From assembly GCA_039619475.1 (NCBI GenBank), contig CM077115.1, positions 158,075,774 to 158,139,773 on the forward strand: a DNA stretch of 64,000 nt, given 5' to 3'. The position numbers and the translations under genes are program-made. Under the pieces are notes generated by a model that saw only the letters and a program-made list of their open reading frames with translations, was not told the origin of the DNA and ran no database searches. This stretch comes from Icerya purchasi. Taxonomy: Eukaryota; Arthropoda; Insecta; Hemiptera; Monophlebidae. Shown piece after piece: positions 34,901 to 49,655 of the stretch (the first letter of the stretch is position 1; every line of letters starts with the position of its first letter).

Positions 34901-37900
34901 TACCAGCGACATCGAAAACAACAATGATAAAGTTTTTACGTAAATTAAATTTTTTGTGATATTTCCATCTGCCAATCTAAATTAACAAAATCTAATATCA
35001 GATTTGCGATGAACAACCTTGAAAAACCCTATATACGAATTTTAAAAGAATTTTGTTCGCTTGAAACATATGTATAAAGTTACTTTGTATTATTATTATT
35101 ATTATTATTAGCCATAAGTATATTTCTATATAATATAATCTTAAATTATAAGTAATACTATTAGCCCTTATATCGGGCAAAGGCCTCCCTCAAACGTGCC
35201 CATTCACGCCGGTCCCAGGCTACTCTTTGATAATGTTTATGTCCTAACATTTTAGAAATATTATCGTCCCACCTTAATTTTTGTCTTCCTCTTTTTCGTT
35301 TGTTATAAAGACTCCAGTCCGTTACAATCTTTGTCCATTTATCGCCTCCAATCCTAGCTATATGTCCCGTCCAGTCCCATTTTTGTCTCTTTATTATTCT
35401 ATTAAAAATACTAGTATTGTTAAGTTTATTCCTGATGTCTTTATGTTTAATTTTATCCTTTAGTCTAACGCCTAACATCGACCTCTCTACTGCCTTCTGC
35501 AGTCTTTCTATTTTATTTTCTAAATTTGTAGATAAGGTCCAAGTCTGACAACCATAAGTAAGGGTGGGTACTACACAGCTGTTTAGTATTGCACATTTTA
35601 GACTATTACTATATGGGCCTTTAAAGATATGTTTTAAGGACCAATATTTCTGCCAGGTAAGTACAATTCTACGTTCCACCACCTTTATTGTTCTATTATC
35701 CGCCGAAATTAATTGACCTAGATAAATAATATTGTCAAGTCTTTCAATCCTCTTGTTATCCAATCTTATTTCTTTATTCAAACTCCCATTTGACACCCAT
35801 TTTGTTTTTTCTAAATTTATACTTAAACCTGCCTCTTTTCCTGCTTCGTTGAGTTCGTTTAGCATACTCTGTAATGCATATTAATATTTTATTTTTACAT
35901 ACATCTTTGATAAACTTTTTGTATACATTAACTATTTAAGATATTAATTGAGATAGTTGTAAAAAAGTAAAGGATTGAAAAATAAAAATTAATTATAGAA
36001 ATCAATGGAGCTACAATTAAATATAAAAATCGACACGATGACATTCATTCGCAAATAACTTCATTTAATGAATAAAATATGGTTTTTATAGAACAGCATA
36101 GTTATTTGGCAAAATAATTGTATAAAATATAATTTTAAACGAATTTAACGGCCACAATACGTGTTACTATCCGTATTGCAACACCAAAACTGAGAGCTTA
36201 AAGTGTTTTATCTTTACATTTCGAAAATAAATAATTTTTTTTTTTAAATTTCAAATAAAATATTTTTGGTCCCCACTTTTGGTGTTTTCGTAGGGATGGT
36301 AACACCTATTGTGGAAGTTAAATTCGTCTAAAGTTGTATTTTATACAATTATATTGCCATATAAATATTCTTTTATAAAAGCAATATGAGATTTTGATGT
36401 GAGTTCTCATGTGAGATTTTTTTTGATAGAGATACAATAGGCCCAGGACCTTTCTTGGGTTTAGGAGTTTAGGATATAAAAAATTTGTTCATTGACACGT
36501 CCATGGTTTAAAGGTTGTGTGGTTTGATTCACAGATCTCGACTTACTTGGGGTTTAGGAGTTTAGGATTAAAAAAAAACAGGCCTTCGGCCTGCCTGGGG
36601 TTTAGATGTTTGTGATTTTATAAACCAGGACTACAAATCGTTAGGGGTCTAGGGGTTTAGGGTTAAGCGGACAGGTTTTGGCCTATCTAGGGTTGTTTAT
36701 GTATGGATCATTGGTTCATTAGGATGCACAATTTACACTTCGTATTTGTAATTAGGGTCCTTGGACACTTTTCCAGACAAGTTTTAATGCCAAGTAAAAT
36801 ATATTTGACTTTTTTTTTTGTCTAATCAGATCCGCTATTATAAATCTTTAATGTCGAATTTGCAATTCGTTACCAGCGACATCGAAAACAACAATGATAA
36901 AGTTTTTACGTAAATTAAATTTTTTGTGATATTTCCATCTGCCAATCTAAATTAACAAAATCTAATATCAGATTTGCGATGAACAACCTTGAAAAACCCT
37001 ATATACGAATTTTAAAAGAATTTTGTTCGCTTGAAACATATGTATAAAGTTACTTTGTATTATTATTATTATTATTATTAGCCATAAGTATATTTCTATA
37101 TAATATAATCTTAAATTATAAGTAATACTATTAGCCCTTATATCGGGCAAAGGCCTCCCTCAAACGTGCCCATTCACGCCGGTCCCAGGCTACTCTTTGA
37201 TAATGTTTATGTCCTAACATTTTAGAAATATTATCGTCCCACCTTAATTTTTGTCTTCCTCTTTTTCGTTTGTTATAAAGACTCCAGTCCGTTACAATCT
37301 TTGTCCATTTATCGCCTCCAATCCTAGCTATATGTCCCGTCCAGTCCCATTTTTGTCTCTTTATTATTCTATTAAAAATACTAGTATTGTTAAGTTTATT
37401 CCTGATGTCTTTATGTTTAATTTTATCCTTTAGTCTAACGCCTAACATCGACCTCTCTACTGCCTTCTGCAGTCTTTCTATTTTATTTTCTAAATTTGTA
37501 GATAAGGTCCAAGTCTGACAACCATAAGTAAGGGTGGGTACTACACAGCTGTTTAGTATTGCACATTTTAGACTATTACTATATGGGCCTTTAAAGATAT
37601 GTTTTAAGGACCAATATTTCTGCCAGGTAAGTACAATTCTACGTTCCACCACCTTTATTGTTCTATTATCCGCCGAAATTAATTGACCTAGATAAATAAT
37701 ATTGTCAAGTCTTTCAATCCTCTTGTTATCCAATCTTATTTCTTTATTCAAACTCCCATTTGACACCCATTTTGTTTTTTCTAAATTTATACTTAAACCT
37801 GCCTCTTTTCCTGCTTCGTTGAGTTCGTTTAGCATACTCTGTAATGCATATTAATATTTTATTTTTACATACATCTTTGATAAACTTTTTGTATACATTA

Positions 37901-40900
37901 ACTATTTAAGATATTAATTGAGATAGTTGTAAAAAAGTAAAGGATTGAAAAATAAAAATTAATTATAGAAATCAATGGAGCTACAATTAAATATAAAAAT
38001 CGACACGATGACATTCATTCGCAAATAACTTCATTTAATGAATAAAATATGGTTTTTATAGAACAGCATAGTTATTTGGCAAAATAATTGTATAAAATAT
38101 AATTTTAAACGAATTTAACGGCCACAATACGTGTTACCATCCATATTGCAACACCAAAACTGAGAGCTTAAAGTGTTTTATCTTTACATTTCGAAAATAA
38201 ATAATTTTTTTTTTTAAATTTCAAATAAAATATTTTTGGTCCCCACTTTTGGTGTTTTCGTAGGGATGGTAACACCTATTGTGGAAGTTAAATTCGTCTA
38301 AAGTTGTATTTTATACAATTATATTGCCATATAAATATTCTTTTATAAAAGCAATATGAGATTTTGATGTGAGTTCTCATGTGAGATTTTTTTTGATAGA
38401 GATACAATAGGCCCAGGACCTTTCTTGGGTTTAGGAGTTTAGGATATAAAAAATTTGTTCATTGACACGTCCATGGTTTAAAGGTTGTGTGGTTTGATTC
38501 ACAGATCTCGACTTACTTGGGGTTTAGGAGTTTAGGATTAAAAAAAAACAGGCCTTCGGCCTGCCTGGGGTTTAGATGTTTGTGATTTTATAAACCAGGA
38601 CTACAAATCGTTAGGGGTCTAGGGGTTTAGGGTTAAGCGGACAGGTTTTGGCCTATCTAGGGTTGTTTATGTATGGATCATTGGTTCATTAGGATGCACA
38701 ATTTACACTTCGTATTTGTAATTAGGGTCCTTGGACACTTTTCCAGACAAGTTTTAATGCCAAGTAAAATATATTTGACTTTTTTTTTTGTCTAATCAGA
38801 TCCGCTATTATAAATCTTTAATGTCGAATTTGCAATTCGTTACCAGCGACATCGAAAACAACAATGATAAAGTTTTTACGTAAATTAAATTTTTTGTGAT
38901 ATTTCCATCTGCCAATCTAAATTAACAAAATCTAATATCAGATTTGCGATGAACAACCTTGAAAAACCCTATATACGAATTTTAAAAGAATTTTGTTCGC
39001 TTGAAACATATGTATAAAGTTACTTTGTATTATTATTATTATTATTATTAGCCATAAGTATATTTCTATATAATATAATCTTAAATTATAAGTAATACTA
39101 TTAGCCCTTATATCGGGCAAAGGCCTCCCTCAAACGTGCCCATTCACGCCGGTCCCAGGCTACTCTTTGATAATGTTTATGTCCTAACATTTTAGAAATA
39201 TTATCGTCCCACCTTAATTTTTGTCTTCCTCTTTTTCGTTTGTTATAAAGACTCCAGTCCGTTACAATCTTTGTCCATTTATCGCCTCCAATCCTAGCTA
39301 TATGTCCCGTCCAGTCCCATTTTTGTCTCTTTATTATTCTATTAAAAATACTAGTATTGTTAAGTTTATTCCTGATGTCTTTATGTTTAATTTTATCCTT
39401 TAGTCTAACGCCTAACATCGACCTCTCTACTGCCTTCTGCAGTCTTTCTATTTTATTTTCTAAATTTGTAGATAAGGTCCAAGTCTGACAACCATAAGTA
39501 AGGGTGGGTACTACACAGCTGTTTAGTATTGCACATTTTAGACTATTACTATATGGGCCTTTAAAGATATGTTTTAAGGACCAATATTTCTGCCAGGTAA
39601 GTACAATTCTACGTTCCACCACCTTTATTGTTCTATTATCCGCCGAAATTAATTGACCTAGATAAATAATATTGTCAAGTCTTTCAATCCTCTTGTTATC
39701 CAATCTTATTTCTTTATTCAAACTCCCATTTGACACCCATTTTGTTTTTTCTAAATTTATACTTAAACCTGCCTCTTTTCCTGCTTCGTTGAGTTCGTTT
39801 AGCATACTCTGTAATGCATATTAATATTTTATTTTTACATACATCTTTGATAAACTTTTTGTATACATTAACTATTTAAGATATTAATTGAGATAGTTGT
39901 AAAAAAGTAAAGGATTGAAAAATAAAAATTAATTATAGAAATCAATGGAGCTACAATTAAATATAAAAATCGACACGATGACATTCATTCGCAAATAACT
40001 TCATTTAATGAATAAAATATGGTTTTTATAGAACAGCATAGTTATTTGGCAAAATAATTGTATAAAATATAATTTTAAACGAATTTAACGGCCACAATAC
40101 GTGTTACCATCCATATTGCAACACCAAAACTGAGAGCTTAAAGTGTTTTATCTTTACATTTCGAAAATAAATAATTTTTTTTTTTAAATTTCAAATAAAA
40201 TATTTTTGGTCCCCACTTTTGGTGTTTTCGTAGGGATGGTAACACCTATTGTGGAAGTTAAATTCGTCTAAAGTTGTATTTTATACAATTATATTGCCAT
40301 ATAAATATTCTTTTATAAAAGCAATATGAGATTTTGATGTGAGTTCTCATGTGAGATTTTTTTTGATAGAGATACAATAGGCCCAGGACCTTTCTTGGGT
40401 TTAGGAGTTTAGGATATAAAAAATTTGTTCATTGACACGTCCATGGTTTAAAGGTTGTGTGGTTTGATTCACAGATCTCGACTTACTTGGGGTTTAGGAG
40501 TTTAGGATTAAAAAAAAACAGGCCTTCGGCCTGCCTGGGGTTTAGATGTTTGTGATTTTATAAACCAGGACTACAAATCGTTAGGGGTCTAGGGGTTTAG
40601 GGTTAAGCGGACAGGTTTTGGCCTATCTAGGGTTGTTTATGTATGGATCATTGGTTCATTAGGATGCACAATTTACACTTCATATTTGTAATTAGGGTCC
40701 TTGGACACTTTTCCAGACAAGTTTTAATGCCAAGTAAAATATATTTGACTTTTTTTTTTGTCTAATCAGATCCGCTATTATAAATCTTTAATGTCGAATT
40801 TGCAATTCGTTACCAGCGACATCGAAAACAACAATGATAAAGTTTTTACGTAAATTAAATTTTTTGTGATATTTCCATCTGCCAATCTAAATTAACAAAA

Positions 40901-43900
40901 TCTAATATCAGATTTGCGATGAACAACCTTGAAAAACCCTATATACGAATTTTAAAAGAATTTTGTTCGCTTGAAACATATGTATAAAGTTACTTTGTAT
41001 TATTATTATTATTATTATTAGCCATAAGTATATTTCTATATAATATAATCTTAAATTATAAGTAATACTATTAGCCCTTATATCGGGCAAAGGCCTCCCT
41101 CAAACGTGCCCATTCACGCCGGTCCCAGGCTACTCTTTGATAATGTTTATGTCCTAACATTTTAGAAATATTATCGTCCCACCTTAATTTTTGTCTTCCT
41201 CTTTTTCGTTTGTTATAAAGACTCCAGTCCGTTACAATCTTTGTCCATTTATCGCCTCCAATCCTAGCTATATGTCCCGTCCAGTCCCATTTTTGTCTCT
41301 TTATTATTCTATTAAAAATACTAGTATTGTTAAGTTTATTCCTGATGTCTTTATGTTTAATTTTATCCTTTAGTCTAACGCCTAACATCGACCTCTCTAC
41401 TGCCTTCTGCAGTCTTTCTATTTTATTTTCTAAATTTGTAGATAAGGTCCAAGTCTGACAACCATAAGTAAGGGTGGGTACTACACAGCTGTTTAGTATT
41501 GCACATTTTAGACTATTACTATATGGGCCTTTAAAGATATGTTTTAAGGACCAATATTTCTGCCAGGTAAGTACAATTCTACGTTCCACCACCTTTATTG
41601 TTCTATTATCCGCCGAAATTAATTGACCTAGATAAATAATATTGTCAAGTCTTTCAATCCTCTTGTTATCCAATCTTATTTCTTTATTCAAACTCCCATT
41701 TGACACCCATTTTGTTTTTTCTAAATTTATACTTAAACCTGCCTCTTTTCCTGCTTCGTTGAGTTCGTTTAGCATACTCTGTAATGCATATTAATATTTT
41801 ATTTTTACATACATCTTTGATAAACTTTTTGTATACATTAACTATTTAAGATATTAATTGAGATAGTTGTAAAAAAGTAAAGGATTGAAAAATAAAAATT
41901 AATTATAGAAATCAATGGAGCTACAATTAAATATAAAAATCGACACGACGACATTCACTCGCAAATAACTTCATTTAATGAATAAAATATGGTTTTCATA
42001 GAACAGCATAGTTATTTGGCAAAATAATTGTATAAAATATAATTTTAAACGAATTTAACGGCCACAATACGTGTTACCATCCGTATTGCAACACCAAAAC
42101 TGAGAGCTTAAAGTGTTTTATCTTTACATTTCGAAAATAAATAATTTTTTTTTTTAAATTTCAAATAAAATATTTTTGGTCCCCACTTTTGGTGTTTTCG
42201 TAGGGATGGTAACACCTATTGTGGAAGTTAAATTCGTCTAAAGTTGTATTTTATACAATTATATTGCCATATAAATATTCTTTTATAAAAGCAATATGAG
42301 ATTTTGATGTGAGTTCTCATGTGAGATTTTTTTTGATAGAGATACAATAGGCCCAGGACCTTTCTTGGGTTTAGGAGTTTAGGATATAAAAAATTTGTTC
42401 ATTGACACGTCCATGGTTTAAAGGTTGTGTGGTTTGATTCACAGATCTCGACTTACTTGGGGTTTAGGAGTTTAGGATTAAAAAAAAACAGGCCTTCGGC
42501 CTGCCTGGGGTTTAGATGTTTGTGATTTTATAAACCAGGACTACAAATCGTTAGGGGTCTAGGGGTTTAGGGTTAAGCGGACAGGTTTTGGCCTATCTAG
42601 GGTTGTTTATGTATGGATCATTGGTTCATTAGGATGCACAATTTACACTTCGTATTTGTAATTAGGGTCCTTGGACACTTTTCCAGACAAGTTTTAATGC
42701 CAAGTAAAATATATTTGACTTTTTTTTTTGTCTAATCAGATCCGCTATTATAAATCTTTAATGTCGAATTTGCAATTCGTTACCAGCGACATCGAAAACA
42801 ACAATGATAAAGTTTTTACGTAAATTAAATTTTTTGTGATATTTCCATCTGCCAATCTAAATTAACAAAATCTAATATCAGATTTGCGATGAACAACCTT
42901 GAAAAACCCTATATACGAATTTTAAAAGAATTTTGTTCGCTTGAAACATATGTATAAAGTTACTTTGTATTATTATTATTATTATTATTAGCCATAAGTA
43001 TATTTCTATATAATATAATCTTAAATTATAAGTAATACTATTAGCCCTTATATCGGGCAAAGGCCTCCCTCAAACGTGCCCATTCACGCCGGTCCCAGGC
43101 TACTCTTTGATAATGTTTATGTCCTAACATTTTAGAAATATTATCGTCCCACCTTAATTTTTGTCTTCCTCTTTTTCGTTTGTTATAAAGACTCCAGTCC
43201 GTTACAATCTTTGTCCATTTATCGCCTCCAATCCTAGCTATATGTCCCGTCCAGTCCCATTTTTGTCTCTTTATTATTCTATTAAAAATACTAGTATTGT
43301 TAAGTTTATTCCTGATGTCTTTATGTTTAATTTTATCCTTTAGTCTAACGCCTAACATCGACCTCTCTACTGCCTTCTGCAGTCTTTCTATTTTATTTTC
43401 TAAATTTGTAGATAAGGTCCAAGTCTGACAACCATAAGTAAGGGTGGGTACTACACAGCTGTTTAGTATTGCACATTTTAGACTATTACTATATGGGCCT
43501 TTAAAGATATGTTTTAAGGACCAATATTTCTGCCAGGTAAGTACAATTCTACGTTCCACCACCTTTATTGTTCTATTATCCGCCGAAATTAATTGACCTA
43601 GATAAATAATATTGTCAAGTCTTTCAATCCTCTTGTTATCCAATCTTATTTCTTTATTCAAACTCCCATTTGACACCCATTTTGTTTTTTCTAAATTTAT
43701 ACTTAAACCTGCCTCTTTTCCTGCTTCGTTGAGTTCGTTTAGCATACTCTGTAATGCATATTAATATTTTATTTTTACATACATCTTTGATAAACTTTTT
43801 GTATACATTAACTATTTAAGATATTAATTGAGATAGTTGTAAAAAAGTAAAGGATTGAAAAATAAAAATTAATTATAGAAATCAATGGAGCTACAATTAA

Positions 43901-46900
43901 ATATAAAAATCGACACGATGACATTCATTCGCAAATAACTTCATTTAATGAATAAAATATGGTTTTTATAGAACAGCATAGTTATTTGGCAAAATAATTG
44001 TATAAAATATAATTTTAAACGAATTTAACGGCCACAATACGTGTTACCATCCGTATTGCAACACCAAAACTGAGAGCTTAAAGTGTTTTATCTTTACATT
44101 TCGAAAATAAATAATTTTTTTTTTTAAATTTCAAATAAAATATTTTTGGTCCCCACTTTTGGTGTTTTCGTAGGGATGGTAACACCTATTGTGGAAGTTA
44201 AATTCGTCTAAAGTTGTATTTTATACAATTATATTGCCATATAAATATTCTTTTATAAAAGCAATATGAGATTTTGATGTGAGTTCTCATGTGAGATTTT
44301 TTTTGATAGAGATACAATAGGCCCAGGACCTTTCTTGGGTTTAGGAGTTTAGGATATAAAAAATTTGTTCATTGACACGTCCATGGTTTAAAGGTTGTGT
44401 GGTTTGATTCACAGATCTCGACTTACTTGGGGTTTAGGAGTTTAGGATTAAAAAAAAACAGGCCTTCGGCCTGCCTGGGGTTTAGATGTTTGTGATTTTA
44501 TAAACCAGGACTACAAATCGTTAGGGGTCTAGGGGTTTAGGGTTAAGCGGACAGGTTTTGGCCTATCTAGGGTTGTTTATGTATGGATCATTGGTTCATT
44601 AGGATGCACAATTTACACTTCGTATTTGTAATTAGGGTCCTTGGACACTTTTCCAGACAAGTTTTAATGCCAAGTAAAATATATTTGACTTTTTTTTTTG
44701 TCTAATCAGATCCGCTATTATAAATCTTTAATGTCGAATTTGCAATTTGTTACCAGCGACATCGAAAACAACAATGATAAAGTTTTTACGTAAATTAAAT
44801 TTTTTGTGATATTTCCATCTGCCAATCTAAATTAACAAAATCTAATATCAGATTTGCGATGAACAACCTTGAAAAACCCTATATACGAATTTTAAAAGAA
44901 TTTTGTTCGCTTGAAACATATGTATAAAGTTACTTTGTATTATTATTATTATTATTATTAGCCATAAGTATATTTCTATATAATATAATCTTAAATTATA
45001 AGTAATACTATTAGCCCTTATATCGGGCAAAGGCCTCCCTCAAACGTGCCCATTCACGCCGGTCCCAGGCTACTCTTTGATAATGTTTATGTCCTAACAT
45101 TTTAGAAATATTATCGTCCCACCTTAATTTTTGTCTTCCTCTTTTTCGTTTGTTATAAAGACTCCAGTCCGTTACAATCTTTGTCCATTTATCGCCTCCA
45201 ATCCTAGCTATATGTCCCGTCCAGTCCCATTTTTGTCTCTTTATTATTCTATTAAAAATACTAGTATTGTTAAGTTTATTCCTGATGTCTTTATGTTTAA
45301 TTTTATCCTTTAGTCTAACGCCTAACATCGACCTCTCTACTGCCTTCTGCAGTCTTTCTATTTTATTTTCTAAATTTGTAGATAAGGTCCAAGTCTGACA
45401 ACCATAAGTAAGGGTGGGTACTACACAGCTGTTTAGTATTGCACATTTTAGACTATTACTATATGGGCCTTTAAAGATATGTTTTAAGGACCAATATTTC
45501 TGCCAGGTAAGTACAATTCTACGTTCCACCACCTTTATTGTTCTATTATCCGCCGAAATTAATTGACCTAGATAAATAATATTGTCAAGTCTTTCAATCC
45601 TCTTGTTATCCAATCTTATTTCTTTATTCAAACTCCCATTTGACACCCATTTTGTTTTTTCTAAATTTATACTTAAACCTGCCTCTTTTCCTGCTTCGTT
45701 GAGTTCGTTTAGCATACTCTGTAATGCATATTAATATTTTATTTTTACATACATCTTTGATAAACTTTTTGTATACATTAACTATTTAAGATATTAATTG
45801 AGATAGTTGTAAAAAAGTAAAGGATTGAAAAATAAAAATTAATTATAGAAATCAATGGAGCTACAATTAAATATAAAAATCGACACGACGACATTCACTC
45901 GCAAATAACTTCATTTAATGAATAAAATATGGTTTTCATAGAACAGCATAGTTATTTGGCAAAATAATTGTATAAAATATAATTTTAAACGAATTTAACG
46001 GCCACAATACGTGTTACCATCCGTATTGCAACACCAAAACTGAGAGCTTAAAGTGTTTTATCTTTACATTTCGAAAATAAATAATTTTTTTTTTTAAATT
46101 TCAAATAAAATATTTTTGGTCCCCACTTTTGGTGTTTTCGTAGGGATGGTAACACCTATTGTGGAAGTTAAATTCGTCTAAAGTTGTATTTTATACAATT
46201 ATATTGCCATATAAATATTCTTTTATAAAAGCAATATGAGATTTTGATGTGAGTTCTCATGTGAGATTTTTTTTGATAGAGATACAATAGGCCCAGGACC
46301 TTTCTTGGGTTTAGGAGTTTAGGATATAAAAAATTTGTTCATTGACACGTCCATGGTTTAAAGGTTGTGTGGTTTGATTCACAGATCTCGACTTACTTGG
46401 GGTTTAGGAGTTTAGGATTAAAAAAAAACAGGCCTTCGGCCTGCCTGGGGTTTAGATGTTTGTGATTTTATAAACCAGGACTACAAATCGTTAGGGGTCT
46501 AGGGGTTTAGGGTTAAGCGGACAGGTTTTGGCCTATCTAGGGTTGTTTATGTATGGATCATTGGTTCATTAGGATGCACAATTTACACTTCGTATTTGTA
46601 ATTAGGGTCCTTGGACACTTTTCCAGACAAGTTTTAATGCCAAGTAAAATATATTTGACTTTTTTTTTTGTCTAATCAGATCCGCTATTATAAATCTTTA
46701 ATGTCGAATTTGCAATTCGTTACCAGCGACATCGAAAACAACAATGATAAAGTTTTTACGTAAATTAAATTTTTTGTGATATTTCCATCTGCCAATCTAA
46801 ATTAACAAAATCTAATATCAGATTTGCGATGAACAACCTTGAAAAACCCTATATACGAATTTTAAAAGAATTTTGTTCGCTTGAAACATATGTATAAAGT

Positions 46901-48950
46901 TACTTTGTATTATTATTATTATTATTATTAGCCATAAGTATATTTCTATATAATATAATCTTAAATTATAAGTAATACTATTAGCCCTTATATCGGGCAA
47001 AGGCCTCCCTCAAACGTGCCCATTCACGCCGGTCCCAGGCTACTCTTTGATAATGTTTATGTCCTAACATTTTAGAAATATTATCGTCCCACCTTAATTT
47101 TTGTCTTCCTCTTTTTCGTTTGTTATAAAGACTCCAGTCCGTTACAATCTTTGTCCATTTATCGCCTCCAATCCTAGCTATATGTCCCGTCCAGTCCCAT
47201 TTTTGTCTCTTTATTATTCTATTAAAAATACTAGTATTGTTAAGTTTATTCCTGATGTCTTTATGTTTAATTTTATCCTTTAGTCTAACGCCTAACATCG
47301 ACCTCTCTACTGCCTTCTGCAGTCTTTCTATTTTATTTTCTAAATTTGTAGATAAGGTCCAAGTCTGACAACCATAAGTAAGGGTGGGTACTACACAGCT
47401 GTTTAGTATTGCACATTTTAGACTATTACTATATGGGCCTTTAAAGATATGTTTTAAGGACCAATATTTCTGCCAGGTAAGTACAATTCTACGTTCCACC
47501 ACCTTTATTGTTCTATTATCCGCCGAAATTAATTGACCTAGATAAATAATATTGTCAAGTCTTTCAATCCTCTTGTTATCCAATCTTATTTCTTTATTCA
47601 AACTCCCATTTGACACCCATTTTGTTTTTTCTAAATTTATACTTAAACCTGCCTCTTTTCCTGCTTCGTTGAGTTCGTTTAGCATACTCTGTAATGCATA
47701 TTAATATTTTATTTTTACATACATCTTTGATAAACTTTTTGTATACATTAACTATTTAAGATATTAATTGAGATAGTTGTAAAAAAGTAAAGGATTGAAA
47801 AATAAAAATTAATTATAGAAATCAATGGAGCTACAATTAAATATAAAAATCGACACGACGACATTCACTCGCAAATAACTTCATTTAATGAATAAAATAT
47901 GGTTTTCATAGAACAGCATAGTTATTTGGCAAAATAATTGTATAAAATATAATTTTAAACGAATTTAACGGCCACAATACGTGTTACCATCCGTATTGCA
48001 ACACCAAAACTGAGAGCTTAAAGTGTTTTATCTTTACATTTCGAAAATAAATAATTTTTTTTTTTAAATTTCAAATAAAATATTTTTGGTCCCCACTTTT
48101 GGTGTTTTCGTAGGGATGGTAACACCTATTGTGGAAGTTAAATTCGTCTAAAGTTGTATTTTATACAATTATATTGCCATATAAATATTCTTTTATAAAA
48201 GCAATATGAGATTTTGATGTGAGTTCTCATGTGAGATTTTTTTTGATAGAGATACAATAGGCCCAGGACCTTTCTTGGGTTTAGGAGTTTAGGATATAAA
48301 AAATTTGTTCATTGACACGTCCATGGTTTAAAGGTTGTGTGGTTTGATTCACAGATCTCGACTTACTTGGGGTTTAGGAGTTTAGGATTAAAAAAAAACA
48401 GGCCTTCGGCCTGCCTGGGGTTTAGATGTTTGTGATTTTATAAACCAGGACTACAAATCGTTAGGGGTCTAGGGGTTTAGGGTTAAGCGGACAGGTTTTG
48501 GCCTATCTAGGGTTGTTTATGTATGGATCATTGGTTCATTAGGATGCACAATTTACACTTCGTATTTGTAATTAGGGTCCTTGGACACTTTTCCAGACAA
48601 GTTTTAATGCCAAGTAAAATATATTTGACTTTTTTTTTTGTCTAATCAGATCCGCTATTATAAATCTTTAATGTCGAATTTGCAATTCGTTACCAGCGAC
48701 ATCGAAAACAACAATGATAAAGTTTTTACGTAAATTAAATTTTTTGTGATATTTCCATCTGCCAATCTAAATTAACAAAATCTAATATCAGATTTGCGAT
48801 GAACAACCTTGAAAAACCCTATATACGAATTTTAAAAGAATTTTGTTCGCTTGAAACATATGTATAAAGTTACTTTGTATTATTATTATTATTATTATTA
48901 GCCATAAGTATATTTCTATATAATATAATCTTAAATTATAAGTAATACTA

Positions 48951-49655
48951 TTAGCCCTTATATCGGGCAAAGGCCTCCCTCAAACGTGCCCATTCACGCC
49001 GGTCCCAGGCTACTCTTTGATAATGTTTATGTCCTAACATTTTAGAAATATTATCGTCCCACCTTAATTTTTGTCTTCCTCTTTTTCGTTTGTTATAAAG
49101 ACTCCAGTCCGTTACAATCTTTGTCCATTTATCGCCTCCAATCCTAGCTATATGTCCCGTCCAGTCCCATTTTTGTCTCTTTATTATTCTATTAAAAATA
49201 CTAGTATTGTTAAGTTTATTCCTGATGTCTTTATGTTTAATTTTATCCTTTAGTCTAACGCCTAACATCGACCTCTCTACTGCCTTCTGCAGTCTTTCTA
49301 TTTTATTTTCTAAATTTGTAGATAAGGTCCAAGTCTGACAACCATAAGTAAGGGTGGGTACTACACAGCTGTTTAGTATTGCACATTTTAGACTATTACT
49401 ATATGGGCCTTTAAAGATATGTTTTAAGGACCAATATTTCTGCCAGGTAAGTACAATTCTATGTTCCACCACCTTTATTGTTCTATTATCCGCCGAAATT
49501 AATTGACCTAGATAAATAATATTGTCAAGTCTTTCAATCCTCTTGTTATCCAATCTTATTTCTTTATTCAAACTCCCATTTGACACCCATTTTGTTTTTT
49601 CTAAATTTATACTTAAACCTGCCTCTTTTCCTGCTTCGTTGAGTTCGTTTAGCAT
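48951..49655 (-). pseudogene. R segment, copy 10, with the only protein change
   Basis: Identical to the other fifteen except that a CpG transition near 49462 turns Arg into His (VVERRIV to VVEHRIV). This marks the unit as a separate lineage in the array. Confidence 0.9.
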